Part shown: positions 63,106-64,000 of the stretch, piece by piece | Layout of the letters: each line of letters begins with the position of its first letter | Numbering within the stretch: the stretch's first letter is position 1 | NCBI RefSeq assembly: GCF_016862115.1 | Contig: NZ_BOMI01000115.1 | Span: 44,227-108,226, forward strand | Origin: Paractinoplanes deccanensis | GTDB lineage: Bacteria > Actinomycetota > Actinomycetes > Mycobacteriales > Micromonosporaceae | DNA length: 64,000 bases | Direction of reading: 5' to 3' | Made by a program: the position numbers and the translations under genes | Notes under the pieces: model-generated | What the model was told of the DNA's origin: nothing | Database searches by the model: none | Seen by the model: the letters and a program-made list of their open reading frames with translations, nothing else

Positions 63106-63749
63106 TGGAGAACCGCCTGGACCCGGCGGTGGCGGCCGCCGCCGGGTCCGCCCAGGCCCAGCTTCGCGAAGATGCCGGTGACGTGGCGTTCGACGGCGGG
63201 CACGGTGATGAACAGCCGGGCCGCGATGCCGGCGTTCGAGTGGCCCTCGGCCATCAGGGTGAGCACCTCGCGCTCGCGGGCCGTCAGCGTGCCGAGCGGG
63301 CCCTCGTCGCGGCCGCGGCGCACCAGGCCGGAGATGACGTCCGGGTCGAGGGCCGTGCCGCCCGCGGCGACCCGGCGGACCGCGTCGAGCAGGGTGTCCG
63401 CCACCGCGATCTTTTGCTTGAGCAGGTAGCCGACGCCGGTCGGGCCCGCCTCGACCAACTCGAGGGCGAACTCCTCCTCGAGGTATTGCGAGACCACCAC
63501 GACCGCGCACGCGGGGCTGCCGCGCCGCAGTTCCCGCGCCGCCCACATGCCGTCGCGGCCGTCGCCCGGCGGCATGTGCAGGTCGGTGACGACCACGTCG
63601 GGGCGGTAGGCGCGAGCCTGGCCGAGCAGGCCGTCAGCGGTGGCGGCCGTGCCGAGGACGTCGACGCCGCCTTGCTCCAGCACGCGCACCATGCCCTCAC
63701 GCACCAGGGTGTGGTCGTCCGCCACGACGACCCGAAGCGTGCCGTTCAT
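63081..63749 (-). CDS. NarL/LuxR-type response regulator
   Basis: The 222-residue regulator has a receiver domain (VVVADDHTLVREGMVRVLEQ; phospho-acceptor Asp in VVVTDLHMPPG; Lys in YLLKQK) and a LuxR helix-turn-helix (LTAREREVLTLMAEGHSNAGIAARLFITVPAVERHVTGIFAKLGL). ATG 63749 has GGGAGGTAG. No histidine kinase gene is adjacent in the window. It is divergent from the large regulator at the right edge. Confidence 0.93.
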   Translation of the reverse strand: MNGTLRVVVADDHTLVREGMVRVLEQGGVDVLGTAATADGLLGQARAYRPDVVVTDLHMPPGDGRDGMWAARELRRGSPACAVVVVSQYLEEEFALELVEAGPTGVGYLLKQKIAVADTLLDAVRRVAAGGTALDPDVISGLVRRGRDEGPLGTLTAREREVLTLMAEGHSNAGIAARLFITVPAVERHVTGIFAKLGLGGPGGGRHRRVQAVLHYLRSTCS

Positions 63750-63851
63750 CCTGCTACCTCCCGTACCGCCGATGTGGCTGCACCATGGTCCGGCGTCCGG
63801 CAATGGGGGAGCACCAGTCATTCGACTCGGGCGACGAGGGACACTTTCCTC

Positions 63852-64000
63852 GTGACTGCGCTCGTCGGCAGGTCCTCGGACCTGCACCACCTCCAGGCCT
63901 TCCTAGCCGCGACGAACGCCGCGACGAACGCCGCGACGAACGCCGCGACGAACGCCGCGACGAACGCCGCGACGAACGCCGCGACGAACGCCGCGACGGG
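63852..64000 (+). CDS. Start of a probable AAA-ATPase/LuxR-type large regulator (5' part)
   Basis: The frame from GTG 63852 reads MTALVGRSSDLHHLQAFLAA, closely like the start of LuxR-type regulators with an AAA domain (LVGRxxELxxLxxxL). It then enters a TNAA repeat made by seven perfect 12-bp units and runs off the window. The Walker A motif would lie beyond the edge. GAGGG lies about 11-12 bases upstream. Confidence 0.65.
   Translation, partial: MTALVGRSSDLHHLQAFLAATNAATNAATNAATNAATNAATNAATNAAT
63909..63998 (+). repeat. 12-bp perfect tandem repeat in coding sequence
   Basis: GCGACGAACGCC is repeated seven times without error (63909-63992) with a partial eighth unit. In the frame of the gene at 63852 it codes for ATNA repeats. 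The array sits at the window edge, so its length beyond is unknown. Confidence 0.9.

Overview
This 64-kb window is very GC-rich, uses GTG starts often, and has tightly overlapping operons. The content (mycobacterial-type FprA reductase, IdeR-like iron box, snapalysin, S8 and S1 proteases, a zinc-free L31, many LLM flavoenzymes) points to a filamentous, spore-forming actinomycete, most likely Micromonosporaceae (Actinoplanes-like). The assignment is an inference. No rRNA, tRNA, CRISPR array, IS element or prophage was seen.

Layout. 0-8.3 kb: an operon with an ABC importer (ATPase, permease, NMT1/THI5-like lipoprotein), a RutA-like and a DszA/NtaA-like flavin monooxygenase, a RutB-like amidohydrolase, an MFS carrier and two flavin reductases; it looks like uptake and oxidative opening of a small N- or S-heterocycle or similar compound. 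8.3-11.5 kb: PPOX-fold protein, class A beta-lactamase-like protein, CadD-like transporter and a GH18-like lipoprotein. 11.5-17.3 kb: tandem paralogous secreted subtilases with six Ig-like modules each. 17.5-24.9 kb: DyP peroxidase, a 1,335-residue cyclase/AAA/TPR regulator, a small unknown protein and a secreted SGNH hydrolase.

24.9-32.8 kb is the most interesting block. It holds fructuronate reductase-like and uronate isomerase genes, a lactate-racemase (LarA) homologue, a LacI-type regulator and larE-larB-larC, the complete set for the nickel-pincer nucleotide cofactor. Two identical 15-bp LacI-type operators lie in its two divergent promoters. I propose glucuronate -> fructuronate -> mannonate -> gluconate, with the Ni-dependent LarA homologue acting as a mannonate/gluconate 2-epimerase in place of mannonate dehydratase.

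32.7-41.6 kb: TetR/SDR pair with a striking double operator, spore photoproduct lyase, hemerythrin-like protein, SDR, a 38-residue lysine-rich peptide in front of an ABC exporter, and an orphan pseudaminate synthase-like gene whose 3' end is copied four more times as 54-bp repeats. 41.6-47.2 kb: Opp/Dpp-type operon led by a DUF1684 gene. 47.4-57.7 kb: iron-boxed fprA, HxlR/DoxX pair, LLM enzyme, S1 protease, GlxA-type regulator, cupin, snapalysin, aldo/keto reductase and rpmE2. 57.7-64 kb: FtsX/LolD-type ABC pair under a GntR-TetR fusion regulator, an SDR remnant, a map-XRE divergent pair with leaderless-looking promoters, a frameshifted TPR gene, a NarL-type regulator, and the start of a large regulator whose coding sequence contains a perfect 12-bp repeat.
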